NCBI GenBank assembly: GCA_947304405.1
Contig: CAMZBB010000013.1
Coordinates: 1-42,009 of the forward strand
DNA length: 42,009 nucleotides
Source of the DNA: an uncultured Clostridia bacterium
Lineage (GTDB): Bacteria > Bacillota > Clostridia > Saccharofermentanales > Saccharofermentanaceae
Direction of reading: 5' to 3'
Shown here: piece after piece, positions 32,541 through 40,722 of the stretch
How the letters are laid out: each line of letters opens with the position of its first letter
Numbering within the stretch: the stretch's first letter is position 1
Program-made: the position numbers and the translations under genes
Notes under the pieces: generated by a model
The model's database searches: none
Told to the model about the DNA's origin: nothing
What the model saw: the letters and a program-made list of their open reading frames with translations, nothing else

Positions 32541-33542
32541 AAGAACAGATACCATCTGTTCTTTCAGTGCAATCCGGTAAGTCACAGATTCGGCCCGATG
32601 CACTGGGGCCATGCGGTCTCGGATGATCTTATCAATTGGGAAGAACTGCCTTTGGCGATAGCCCCGGATAAGGATTATGAGAACGGTAGCGGCTCTATGT
32701 CCGGATCTGCGATCGAATCAGGCGGCAAGCTCTGGATCTTCTATAATTCGGTATCTTGTGAAGAAGAGACGATATCAGCGGCATGGTCTTCCGACGGCAT
32801 TAATTTCACCAAGCTTGATTCAAATCCGGTCCTGAGATCTCCTTTTGAAGGTTCGGGAATAAAGTTCAGAGATCCTTACGTGTTCAGATACGGCGCTTCA
32901 TTCAGGATGGTGGTCGGCGCGGGATCGGCCAACATAGCCAAGGTCCTGCTCTATGCATCTGACGATCTCATCTCATGGGAGCCCAAAGGCGAACTGATCT
33001 CTGATTCGCGATATGGCAGCGTGATCGAATCTCCTGAACTTTTCGAGATCGACGGAAGATGGGTCTTCATGATCCAATCGGAAAAGCACCTTCCGACGAA
33101 AGTGCTTTTCGCAGGCGGGGAATTCGACGGCGACAGATTCATATTTGACGATGCCATGGATCCTTTTATTCCTGTCGATACCAGTGATGAATTCTTATGC
33201 CCCGTAACGTTTGCGGACAGGGACGGAAGAAGAGTCCTGGTATCATGGCTTTACAGCACGAAAATGGCCGGCTCTTCGGCTTTTTGCGCTCCGCGAGAAA
33301 TATTCTTCGACTTGGCGGACAGGCTTTCCATGTATCCTATTCGTGACCTCAGAAACTGTTTGGTCAAAGAAAGCCGGTTCGTGTCATATGATGATGGCAG
33401 GCTTAACGTAAGATTTGAAGGAAAGACGTTGTTTTCCAAGGCTTACGCGGTCGAGCCTGAATACCGTGTTCTTGAAGACGTCGGCATGGTCGAGCTGTTT
33501 ATTGACGGCGGACGCGAGAATATAAGCATGTTTATCTGCTGA
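32478..33542 (+). CDS. GH32-family (invertase-like) protein with altered nucleophile motif
   Basis: GH32 enzymes cleave beta-fructosides such as sucrose. This 354-residue protein clearly has the five-bladed fold motifs: 'YHLFFQCNP', 'MHWGHAVSDDLINWEELPLAIAPD', 'SGSMSGSAI', 'FRDPYVF' (D132) and 'IESPELFEI' (E184, the acid/base). The opening W-x-N-D-P-N-G, which holds the catalytic Asp, reads W-L-G-N14-P-C-G, so the nucleophile is Asn. The C-terminal beta-sandwich is shortened (usual length is about 480-500). 'GMVELFIDGG' remains near the end. It may be a sugar-binding or weakened enzyme. The start is GTG with AGGGG 8 bases away, both inside a strong hairpin. Confidence 0.82.
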   Translation: MKYHFSYKKGWLGNPCGLVLFKNRYHLFFQCNPVSHRFGPMHWGHAVSDDLINWEELPLAIAPDKDYENGSGSMSGSAIESGGKLWIFYNSVSCEEETISAAWSSDGINFTKLDSNPVLRSPFEGSGIKFRDPYVFRYGASFRMVVGAGSANIAKVLLYASDDLISWEPKGELISDSRYGSVIESPELFEIDGRWVFMIQSEKHLPTKVLFAGGEFDGDRFIFDDAMDPFIPVDTSDEFLCPVTFADRDGRRVLVSWLYSTKMAGSSAFCAPREIFFDLADRLSMYPIRDLRNCLVKESRFVSYDDGRLNVRFEGKTLFSKAYAVEPEYRVLEDVGMVELFIDGGRENISMFIC

Positions 33543-33549
33543 GGAATAT

Positions 33550-34140
33550 ATGACTGAGATTCTTGAACAGGGCAAAGACTACGTGATCATGTATAAGAAG
33601 GCGGGCGAGGACAGCGAGAAGACCGCGCCTTCCGGATACGGCGTCTTATACAGGCTCGATATGCCTGTAACGGGAATTATCGTTGCCGTCATGCCCGGCT
33701 CCGGATTTGAGGTGATATCCAAGAAGTACTATCTTGTCTGCTCCGGTAAGTTCGATGAACAAACCGGCACGATGGAGGATCTCCTTTTCCACGATTCAAG
33801 GAGCAACAGGACGTTCCCGGTAAAGAAGATGAGGAAGGGCGTCAAGGAAGCAAAGCTTACTTACGATGTTCTGGGATACGATGAGAAAGAAGATGTATCC
33901 TTCGTCAGCGCGGTCCTTGGTACAGGCAGGACACACCAGATTAGAGCGCAGTTCGCATCCCGCCGTCATCCGCTGTCAGGTGACGGCAAATACGGAAGCA
34001 GGATCAAATGCCAGGTCGCTCTTACCTGCGGAGAGCTCATATACAGGCCGGACAAGGATTCAAAGACTAAGACCCTGCGCGTTTTGGAAATGAAGGAATA
34101 TCCATGGAATCTTTTCGATGCCGTTGAATTACCTCAATAA
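33550..34140 (+). CDS. Compact RluA-type pseudouridine synthase
   Basis: This enzyme family isomerises uridine in rRNA or tRNA. The 196-residue protein has no S4 domain. The catalytic motif H-R-L-D-x-x-T-S-G appears as 'YRLDMPVTGIIV', keeping the Asp but with Tyr for His. 'KKYYLVCSGK', 'EAKLTYDVLGYD' and 'GTGRTHQIRAQFASRRHPLSGDGKYGS' are clear RluA blocks. The stretch between catalytic motif and 'KKYYLV' is shorter than usual. GAGGA at 33541-33545 overlaps the stop of the GH32-like gene, and ATG 33550 follows by 4 bases. Probably cotranscribed with its neighbours. The target uridine is unknown. Confidence 0.83.
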   Translation: MTEILEQGKDYVIMYKKAGEDSEKTAPSGYGVLYRLDMPVTGIIVAVMPGSGFEVISKKYYLVCSGKFDEQTGTMEDLLFHDSRSNRTFPVKKMRKGVKEAKLTYDVLGYDEKEDVSFVSAVLGTGRTHQIRAQFASRRHPLSGDGKYGSRIKCQVALTCGELIYRPDKDSKTKTLRVLEMKEYPWNLFDAVELPQ

Positions 34141-34150
34141 TATATTGAGG
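34132..34150. repeat. Perfect 8-bp inverted repeat at the end of the RluA-type gene
   Basis: CCTCAATA (34132-34139), a 3-base loop and TATTGAGG (34143-34150) form a hairpin that includes the TAA stop at 34138-34140. No T run follows, so it is not a standard terminator. It could be an RNA-stability element or a protein-binding palindrome upstream of the alarmone synthetase gene. Confidence 0.6.
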
Positions 34151-34179
34151 AAAACGCAAGAAAACTTTATCTTCATTAC

Positions 34180-34794
34180 ATGGAAACAGTATACGGTAAT
34201 TATCGTGAGGGCCTTGTCAGGACCCTTGATGATCTGACGCAACGGATTGAGGGATATAACAAAGCATACATAAAAGCGGGCAATGAACCGCTGTATTATC
34301 ATCTCATAACCAGGATCAAAGATGACGCCAGCATGATCGCGAAGCTTGATGCCCGCGGCTTGCCGCACACACCCAAAGAAGCGCTCTCCGGCAGTATCTA
34401 CGATGCGTGCGGCATAAGGATCGTCTGCTGCTTTATCAAGGATATCTACGAGAATATCAGGCGCATAAGAGAGCTCCCCGGAGTGAAGATCATCCGCGAA
34501 AAGGATTACCTCGCAAATGCCAAGCCGAACGGCTACAGGAGCTACCACATGATAATCTCCGTTGAAGAGCCTTATGAGGATGCTCTGGGCAATGATCCCG
34601 GAATATGGTATGCCGAGATCCAGCTCCGCACGATCGCGATGGATTCGTGGGCTGCGTTGGAACACAGAATGAAATACAAGAAAACTATCTCCGATAACGA
34701 TCTTATCGTTGCGGAACTTCGCAGGTGCGCCGATGAACTGGCCGCATGCGACGTTTCGATGCAGACGATAAGCGATATGATAAACAACCAGTGA
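34180..34794 (+). CDS. Small alarmone synthetase (RelQ/YjbM-like GTP pyrophosphokinase)
   Basis: This 204-residue single-domain RelA/SpoT synthetase makes (p)ppGpp from ATP and GTP/GDP. 'ITRIKDDASMIAKL' carries the basic start of the domain, and 'IYDACGIRIVCCFIKDIY' has the conserved D-x-x-G-x-R. 'KDYLANAKPNGYRSYHMII' and 'YAEIQLRTIAMDSWAALEHRMKYK' contain the catalytic Glu and the GTP-binding Tyr. There is no hydrolase HD, TGS or ACT domain, so it is synthesis-only. ATG 34180 is the only usable start after the in-frame stop at 34138. No good ribosome binding site is seen. It lies 16 bp before an orphan response regulator and follows a hairpin. Confidence 0.9.
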   Translation: METVYGNYREGLVRTLDDLTQRIEGYNKAYIKAGNEPLYYHLITRIKDDASMIAKLDARGLPHTPKEALSGSIYDACGIRIVCCFIKDIYENIRRIRELPGVKIIREKDYLANAKPNGYRSYHMIISVEEPYEDALGNDPGIWYAEIQLRTIAMDSWAALEHRMKYKKTISDNDLIVAELRRCADELAACDVSMQTISDMINNQ

Positions 34795-34810
34795 TAAGAG
34801 GATAGATTAA

Positions 34811-35485
34811 ATGAAGATCTTGCTCGCAGACGATGAAACTAATTTGAGGAACATGCTTGAAGCACATCTGGTGCATTCCGGATATGAGGTAACTGCTGTC
34901 AAAGACGGTCAGGAAGCCGTGGATGCCGCACTGTCAGGGACTTATGACGTAATGGTCTTTGATATCATGATGCCGAACCGGGACGGCGTTGATGCTTTAA
35001 GGGAGATCAGGGAGAACGGCATTACAACACCCGTCATCTTCAGCACGGCGAAATCGGATGTGGAAGACCGCATAACCGGCCTGGATGCAGGTGCCGATGA
35101 TTATCTGATAAAGCCGTTTTCCATGGGTGAATTTCTGGCGAGAGTCAGGGCTGCAGCCAGACGAGGAGCTCAGTCGGCTGCTCCTGAAGTGCCGGCGGTG
35201 ATAACGTTTTCCAACGTCAGTCTCAACACTTCAAACTCGGAGCTTACCGCAGTCAATACTATCAGCCTGGCGAACAAGGAAATGAAGCTCCTTGAGCTTT
35301 TCGCTGGCGCGAAGGGAAAGACTTTCACAGGTGAAGATCTTTACTCGAAAGTATGGAATGATGAACCCGGCACTCCGCGAAAGGTCGTTGAAATGTATAT
35401 CAGCTACCTGAGAAATAAGCTCCTGGCTATCGGCGCACTCTGTACGATCACGGGAGATCCGGTCAGCGGATACGTTCTGGAATAA
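34811..35485 (+). CDS. OmpR/PhoB-type response regulator, orphan
   Basis: This 224-residue two-domain regulator has an N-terminal receiver with acidic pocket D7-D8, phospho-acceptor D51 ('VMVFDIMMPNRDG'), switch T79 and K101 ('DYLIKPF'). The C-terminal winged helix is visible in 'NKEMKLLELFAGAKGKTFTGEDLYSKVW' and 'VVEMYISYLRNKL', the latter being the recognition helix. AGAGGAT precedes the ATG. No histidine kinase follows; the next gene is convergent with 3 bp between the stops, so the kinase must be elsewhere. Its close link to the alarmone synthetase hints at shared stress regulation, which is only inference. Confidence 0.92.
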   Translation: MKILLADDETNLRNMLEAHLVHSGYEVTAVKDGQEAVDAALSGTYDVMVFDIMMPNRDGVDALREIRENGITTPVIFSTAKSDVEDRITGLDAGADDYLIKPFSMGEFLARVRAAARRGAQSAAPEVPAVITFSNVSLNTSNSELTAVNTISLANKEMKLLELFAGAKGKTFTGEDLYSKVWNDEPGTPRKVVEMYISYLRNKLLAIGALCTITGDPVSGYVLE

Positions 35486-35488
35486 ACT

Positions 35489-38176
35489 TCAGTTTTGGGC
35501 CTGCGCGGGAGTCGTCTTGAAAATGAGCAGGTCTTCGTAAGTGAATACCGGTTCGCCGAACATTTCGTAGAACAGATCCAGATCCTCGATATCATACTGC
35601 GCATATTCCATGCTGCCGATGATGAGATACTCAACGTTGTATTTGTTGATGAGAGACTGGATCTTATCTTTGTCGGCTGATTCATAGATCGCATTTACGT
35701 CAGCCTGACGCGGATATATCACGTTTCTCAGGACATCATCTTCGGGATCGGAAACGAGCTTGTTTGAATCGCTGTCAATGACTCCCTGGAAACGCCAGAG
35801 CCATTCATGAGTCTGCCAGCCGAATACCGTGGGAAGGCCCGTATATGCGGAGATGATGCAGCGGTCCGTATAACTGTCGCCATAGCCTTCGCAGATGACG
35901 GGTGAACCTTTGACGTTTTGATTCAGCCACTCTGTGGCCTTGAGATAGCAGACGAGGTTGCCGGCGTATTCTTCATAACAGTCATCACTTGAGTGTTCTG
36001 CAATATATGATGTTCCGTCAAGACCGACGTAGTCTTCTTTTTTCAACGTTCCGGAGCGCTGAGACAAAGCCAGCCACGTGTAGTGAGCCGGAATGATCAT
36101 GAGTATTATGCAGACGAAACCGGTGACGAGTGCGGCAGAAGAATAATTGCCTTTCTTGTTAACGAGCCAGATAAAGCGCACAGCTGCATAGCACATTGCC
36201 TCCGACAGCATGATGAATGCCGCGAACGTGAATTTGAACATCGTGTTGGAACGCAGATACCCGTCAGTGTAGATATCCTTAACATAAAAGATCTCGGGCG
36301 CGATGATGAAAAGGATGCCGACGACCGTGATGCCGCAGACAAAAACGTCAGCGATGTTGCGCGTGCCGAAAAACTTTTGTACCGGATTGGTCCAGCCATC
36401 ACGGTTCCTGTCTTCGATCTCGATCTCTTTGCCTTTTTTGGAAGTGAGATTCTTTTTCTGGTCGGACAGTTTGTAATTTTTTGTGACCAGTACCCATACA
36501 AAGAACACGAGGCAAATGATGACATGCGTGCCCCAGAGGATGAACAGCTGATAAGGTGTAGAATTGTTTACCACACGGCTCAGAGCGTTAGATATCATGT
36601 CGAATTTAAGGTTGAACGGGAGAGCCACGATATGGCCCAGCGTAAACATGAAACTCATCTGGAAAGCAGTCCTTGAAAGTGCGCAAGGATCGAGTACCGA
36701 GTACAGGTAAGCAAATACCATCAGAATGGTCTCGAGCGAGATAAGTATGAGCGGTTCCCTGCCGGCTATCAGATAGAACGACAGGATAAAAGATGTATTC
36801 AAAAGGAAATAGATCACGCTCCAAATGTCCGTGAAGACCTTTGATATACGCACATTGACTATCAGAACCGCCATTGAGCAGAAAATGAAATAGAAGAGGA
36901 AATCCCAATAATTGGTCATCTGGGCTGCGCCTAAAAGGACTGAGCTCAAAATGAAAGGTAAAGTGACGGTTACCTTGATCTCATCCGCAAGCCTTCCGCC
37001 GCTGGGAATAAGATTCCTGAAGTTCCTTGTGAGCTTCTTCTCGCTGCTGTCCGGATAAGAGGCGGAATTGATGAGAGCCAGCATCAGGCAGGCGATGATT
37101 ATGATCACCATCATCGAAATGACATGCGCATGAAGGTCGCCTATGAGGTAGGAATAGAAAGGGAATTCCTCGATGGTGTAATCTCCTCCGTTTGCGGTGA
37201 TCTCGGGGTTGTAACCGATATATCTCGTGCTGTCAGGATAGAAGAAACCGTCAGTGCTGCCGACTTCGCAACCCATTTTCGCGAATAGAGGAAGGAACTT
37301 ATGGCCCAGGGAATCGGGATCGTAGAAGAAGGAGTGTGAATTGCCCCAGATGGATACCGCGAAACCGGTGAGGGTTCCGGCAAGATATTTCGGTAACGGC
37401 GTGTCGCGGAAACCGTGCTGTGCCGCAGTCTCGATAAGCATCGTGCCGAAACTGAAAGTCATTGCGAAGGGAAGCGCCGTTGAAGTGCACATGGCAAGGT
37501 TATAGGCAACAGCGGGCTTGATCTGCGAACACTTAATGACAAGAGCCCACATGAACTGTCCGAAATAGTAATAGTTGATGTTATTTCCGGCGAGCCACAT
37601 GTCTTTGGCGGGGAGCGTATCGTTCCTCAGCATCGACATAATGAATCCGTAATCCATGTATTTCTCCTGCCCGTTGATGTCGGGAAGGAACCCCTTGAAA
37701 TAGCACATAAGGCTGAAAATGACGAGGAAAGCGGTCTCTTCTGCGATGGCCCTTTCGGTGAAATAGGGCTCGCTCATCTTGGATAAAGCCGCCTGTCTGA
37801 GAGGCTTAACTCCCCAGCAGACCGCAGACAGCAGGATAAATGCTCCGATCACGAAAGGAAGATTGAATCTGGCGATCCTCATGTATGTGAAAGTCCAGAT
37901 CAGAAGGCTCGTAAGGATGATACCGAGGGCCTGCGCGAGTATGAATCCGCCGCTGCCGAACCTGTTAAAGATCTTTGCAGTCAGAGGGAAAACGCTTACT
38001 CCGAACAAGAAGATGAGCACGCTCCAAAGAAGGACTGTGACGGCATCGTTTGCTCCCATGAATATCGAAGAAATGAGTGCTTCGATGATGAAAGGGAAGA
38101 TGAAAAGAACGAACTTGACCGGTGTGATATCATTCTTCAGCGAGCGTCTGTTTTTGTCTGTCGATTTTTTGCCCAT
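35489..38176 (-). CDS. DUF2298 (YYY motif) polytopic membrane protein
   Basis: This is an 895-residue multi-pass membrane protein with about 17-20 helices. The family name motif is visible in 'NNINYYYFGQFMWALVIK', preceded by 'LPAKDMWLAG' and followed by 'PAVAYNLAMC'. The C-terminal soluble part has 'TGLPTVFGWQTHEWLWRFQ', a strongly conserved YYY-family block. These proteins look like GT-C-fold glycosyltransferases with unknown substrate. The gene starts 7 bp after the flavoprotein gene and has GGAG 10 bases upstream of its ATG, so they are cotranscribed. It ends 3 bp from the convergent response regulator. Confidence 0.85.
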   Translation of the reverse strand: MGKKSTDKNRRSLKNDITPVKFVLFIFPFIIEALISSIFMGANDAVTVLLWSVLIFLFGVSVFPLTAKIFNRFGSGGFILAQALGIILTSLLIWTFTYMRIARFNLPFVIGAFILLSAVCWGVKPLRQAALSKMSEPYFTERAIAEETAFLVIFSLMCYFKGFLPDINGQEKYMDYGFIMSMLRNDTLPAKDMWLAGNNINYYYFGQFMWALVIKCSQIKPAVAYNLAMCTSTALPFAMTFSFGTMLIETAAQHGFRDTPLPKYLAGTLTGFAVSIWGNSHSFFYDPDSLGHKFLPLFAKMGCEVGSTDGFFYPDSTRYIGYNPEITANGGDYTIEEFPFYSYLIGDLHAHVISMMVIIIIACLMLALINSASYPDSSEKKLTRNFRNLIPSGGRLADEIKVTVTLPFILSSVLLGAAQMTNYWDFLFYFIFCSMAVLIVNVRISKVFTDIWSVIYFLLNTSFILSFYLIAGREPLILISLETILMVFAYLYSVLDPCALSRTAFQMSFMFTLGHIVALPFNLKFDMISNALSRVVNNSTPYQLFILWGTHVIICLVFFVWVLVTKNYKLSDQKKNLTSKKGKEIEIEDRNRDGWTNPVQKFFGTRNIADVFVCGITVVGILFIIAPEIFYVKDIYTDGYLRSNTMFKFTFAAFIMLSEAMCYAAVRFIWLVNKKGNYSSAALVTGFVCIILMIIPAHYTWLALSQRSGTLKKEDYVGLDGTSYIAEHSSDDCYEEYAGNLVCYLKATEWLNQNVKGSPVICEGYGDSYTDRCIISAYTGLPTVFGWQTHEWLWRFQGVIDSDSNKLVSDPEDDVLRNVIYPRQADVNAIYESADKDKIQSLINKYNVEYLIIGSMEYAQYDIEDLDLFYEMFGEPVFTYEDLLIFKTTPAQAQN

Positions 38177-38183
38177 GCCGTTA

Positions 38184-39305
38184 TCAGCTCCTTGAGTAAT
38201 CAGTGAGTTCCGGAGTGAGTGAAGTTACTTCGGTTACCGGTACGGATTCGTTCTTTACCATTTCTTCCTTTGCCGTGATCATCGAACAGATCCTTGAAGC
38301 AAGAGAGACGGTAAGCTCCATGCGGTTCTCCGGGGTCTCCGCGCTGTTGAACTTCGCAAGGCCCGCAGAGCAGACGTAAAGATTCTCGCACGGATTGGTC
38401 AGATCGATCTCAGGATAATGTTCAGTCTGGGCATAACGGATCTTGGTGACACGCCATGATTTGACGTCAGTCTTACGGATCGATCTGTAAAGCTTGCGGT
38501 ATGCCGCAAAGAATTTGAGCATGATGTCCGCATCGGACTCGATCCAGATGGGATCGGTGACCTGGCACGAACCGACCAGATAGACAACGCTTCCGCCGTA
38601 TCCGCGCTGGCCGAAGCAGCTTGTATGGTTGATTATCCTGTCAAACGGAATATCAGTGCCCGCTGTCATCTGCTGGTAGAACATCTGGGAGTTCTCGTGC
38701 TTGAGGACCATGAAAGCGGAGATCTTTGCGCTGTAGGTGACGTTCATCATGGTATCACGGTCATCCATGGCTATAGGAAGGCCGTGGCTGACATTGATGA
38801 ACGTGCGGCATGAACCGGTAAAGATGACATATGTACTGTCTATAACGAACCTCGTTGAATTCGGGAGAACGCATGCCGTACGGTATCCGCCGTTGCCGAG
38901 TCTTGATATCTCCGCGACCGTCGTCGAGAAGCAGATCCTTCCTCCGTGATCCGTAATCTCCTGCGAAAGGCTTGAGATAAGGCATGAGAAGCCGCCTTCG
39001 AAATATCCTACCTTGCGGTGGGAAGCGCGTCCCTGCCATGTGGAATCGAACCAGGAGATCTTGTCTTCAACTCCCATCTCTTTGATGAGAGCGAGAAGCG
39101 CTTTGTCGTTTTTTCTTAAGTGGTGCGGCGTAAGTTCTAAGTATTCTCTTCCGATCCTCGTATATGCGAGCAGGCCTCCGGGAGAGGCAAGCTCTTCAAC
39201 GACAGTGACCGTGAAGCCGGCCCTGGCGAGACGCATACCGCATGTGAGGCCCGACAGACCGGCACCTATTATGCAAACGCTTTTCCTGTTCTCGTTATCG
39301 TCCAT
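38184..39305 (-). CDS. FAD-dependent oxidoreductase of the COG1232 / UDP-galactopyranose-mutase-like type
   Basis: This is a 373-residue flavoprotein. The dinucleotide motif 'CIIGAGLSGLTCGMRLARAGFTV' is at residues about 11-33, followed by 'VVEELASPGGLL'. 'LTPHHLRKNDKALLALIKEMGVEDKI' is typical of the COG1232 group, which sits between protoporphyrinogen oxidase and UGM-like enzymes and is often found with glycan genes. 'NLYVCSAGLAKFN' near the end is the second FAD-contact region. No clear ribosome binding site precedes the ATG at 39305. It lies 3 bp after DUF1015 and 7 bp before the YYY protein, so it may act in lipid-linked sugar modification. The substrate is unknown. Confidence 0.78.
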   Translation of the reverse strand: MDDNENRKSVCIIGAGLSGLTCGMRLARAGFTVTVVEELASPGGLLAYTRIGREYLELTPHHLRKNDKALLALIKEMGVEDKISWFDSTWQGRASHRKVGYFEGGFSCLISSLSQEITDHGGRICFSTTVAEISRLGNGGYRTACVLPNSTRFVIDSTYVIFTGSCRTFINVSHGLPIAMDDRDTMMNVTYSAKISAFMVLKHENSQMFYQQMTAGTDIPFDRIINHTSCFGQRGYGGSVVYLVGSCQVTDPIWIESDADIMLKFFAAYRKLYRSIRKTDVKSWRVTKIRYAQTEHYPEIDLTNPCENLYVCSAGLAKFNSAETPENRMELTVSLASRICSMITAKEEMVKNESVPVTEVTSLTPELTDYSRS

Positions 39306-39308
39306 TGT

Positions 39309-40574
39309 TTATTTTCTGATCTTTCTGGCTTCGAAATAGAAGCGCTTCTCAAATGCTTCACCCATCGAAAATGTCTTTCTGGGGAATACGCCTTCTTTCT
39401 CGACAGTTCCAAAGAAAGTATCCTTACTGATAGCGGGTACGAGAATACCTGTGTTTCCTGTTGTTGCGAGATTCCTTACGGAGTCTTCGCCGTGAATGTA
39501 ATCGCACTCTAAACCAAGAGCGTCAATCATCATCTGGACTGAACCGACGGCTAATGTGTGCGGCGGATTCGAAAGTGAGACGGTAACGTCGCTATTGCCC
39601 TCACAAACAACGGTAAAGCTCTGCTTGCCGGCCTTATCGCCGTTGAGTTCCATTCCGGAATCCTTGAAAAACTCTTTTGCCTTACTTAAGAATTCTTCGC
39701 CTGAAATATTGAAGATGACTCTGTGGATAGGCTCGAAATCCAAACCTTTGTCGTGAATGTTGACGATCTCTGCGAGGGCAAATCTGGCAGGATGATCTTT
39801 CTTTTCGTTCTCGGAAAGGCCCTCTCTGACGTTTTCCCAATGAGCTTTTGCGGAAGCAAGCGAATGGTTGCCGTCGCCTACGAGGAACAAAAGACCGTCG
39901 CTGTTAGCGGCCTTAAGGGCCGTAAGTCCGTTTACGATCGATTCTGCGATAGCGGAGCCGTCGGGAATGAACGTGCCGGTGATGTGGCCGGAACCAAGCA
40001 TGAGGTCAGTGTCATACAAAGGCTTAAGGCCCTCAGTTTCTGCCATGTCAAAAGCTTTCTCGATCGTAAGACCATGAGGGTCATCAATGAGGATCATGAT
40101 ATGAGGAAGCTCTAAAGGCGAATTTGCCCTGATCCTTACTCTGGGAGGTATCCTTGAGAGGACTGTTCCCTCAGTAGCTCTGCATATATTCTTGTTTCCG
40201 GGTTCGAAGCTGTAGCCTTCAAGATCGATCGCAGCCATAAGGCCTTTTCTGGAAGGGTGGAGCTCGGTTGCCCTGTCAACTAATATGAAGCCTGTTCCGA
40301 TGCTTGTAAGAATGCCGTCGTCAAGATATTTGCCGGCAGTCTTTGCGATGGAATCGAGCTTGTCGGTCTCTTTGTCGGTTCCGAGGTAAACTTCGGGAAG
40401 AACGAGATTAAGTGCTGAAGGCGCACTGCCAACCTCTTTCTCGCAATCAGCCCAATACTCTGGCTCGGATGTATACTGGTCGCAGGCGATTACTGCCCAC
40501 TTTTTAAGATCGATGCCTTCGCGCGGAAGAAGAATGTCGGGAGCCGCGCATCCCAGTCCTTTAAAGATATTCAC
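39309..40574 (-). CDS. DUF1015 family protein
   Basis: This is a 421-residue soluble protein of PF06245. 'WAVIACDQYTSEPEYW', 'NICRATEGTVLSRIPPRVRIR' and 'LLFLVGDGNHSLASAKAHW' (family motif D-G-x-H) are conserved. The start is GTG at 40574 with AGAGG on the minus strand 9 bases upstream. In many Clostridia and Thermotogae this family is encoded beside serA and a class V aminotransferase; here those lie about 7 kb away on the other strand. A role in serine or phosphoserine metabolism is therefore plausible, but I cannot show it. It leads a three-gene minus-strand operon. Confidence 0.85.
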   Translation of the reverse strand: MNIFKGLGCAAPDILLPREGIDLKKWAVIACDQYTSEPEYWADCEKEVGSAPSALNLVLPEVYLGTDKETDKLDSIAKTAGKYLDDGILTSIGTGFILVDRATELHPSRKGLMAAIDLEGYSFEPGNKNICRATEGTVLSRIPPRVRIRANSPLELPHIMILIDDPHGLTIEKAFDMAETEGLKPLYDTDLMLGSGHITGTFIPDGSAIAESIVNGLTALKAANSDGLLFLVGDGNHSLASAKAHWENVREGLSENEKKDHPARFALAEIVNIHDKGLDFEPIHRVIFNISGEEFLSKAKEFFKDSGMELNGDKAGKQSFTVVCEGNSDVTVSLSNPPHTLAVGSVQMMIDALGLECDYIHGEDSVRNLATTGNTGILVPAISKDTFFGTVEKEGVFPRKTFSMGEAFEKRFYFEARKIRK

Positions 40575-40610
40575 CGTTATTAACCTCTTTATAGAAAATA
40601 AAGCGGCTTC

Positions 40611-40641
40611 TATTCTATCACGGTTGGGGTCTTTTTTGTCA
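40611..40641 (-). promoter_or_regulatory. Candidate promoter for the DUF1015 operon
   Basis: On the minus strand, an extended -10 TGA-TAGAAT (about 40612-40620) lies about 38 bp before the GTG start. ATGACA matches the -35 consensus 5/6 but at a 19-bp spacing, longer than optimal. Confidence 0.4.
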
Positions 40642-40673
40642 TGGAAAATCGGGATTTTTTACCGCGCTTTTTG

Positions 40674-40691
40674 AGTACTGTTAATGGTACT
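40674..40691. repeat. Short inverted repeat upstream of the WYL regulator
   Basis: AGTAC (40674-40678) and GTACT (40687-40691) flank 8 bases in the presumed promoter region of the WYL gene. This is a possible operator, but the arms are short. Confidence 0.3.
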
Positions 40692-40722
40692 ATATGAGTA
40701 TCTGCGAACTTGGAGGTGCAAC

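Noticed and set aside
40575..40722. Riboswitch or small RNA in the DUF1015/WYL intergenic region
   Set aside because: The AT-rich runs and short palindromes are explained by divergent promoters; no extended structure is seen.
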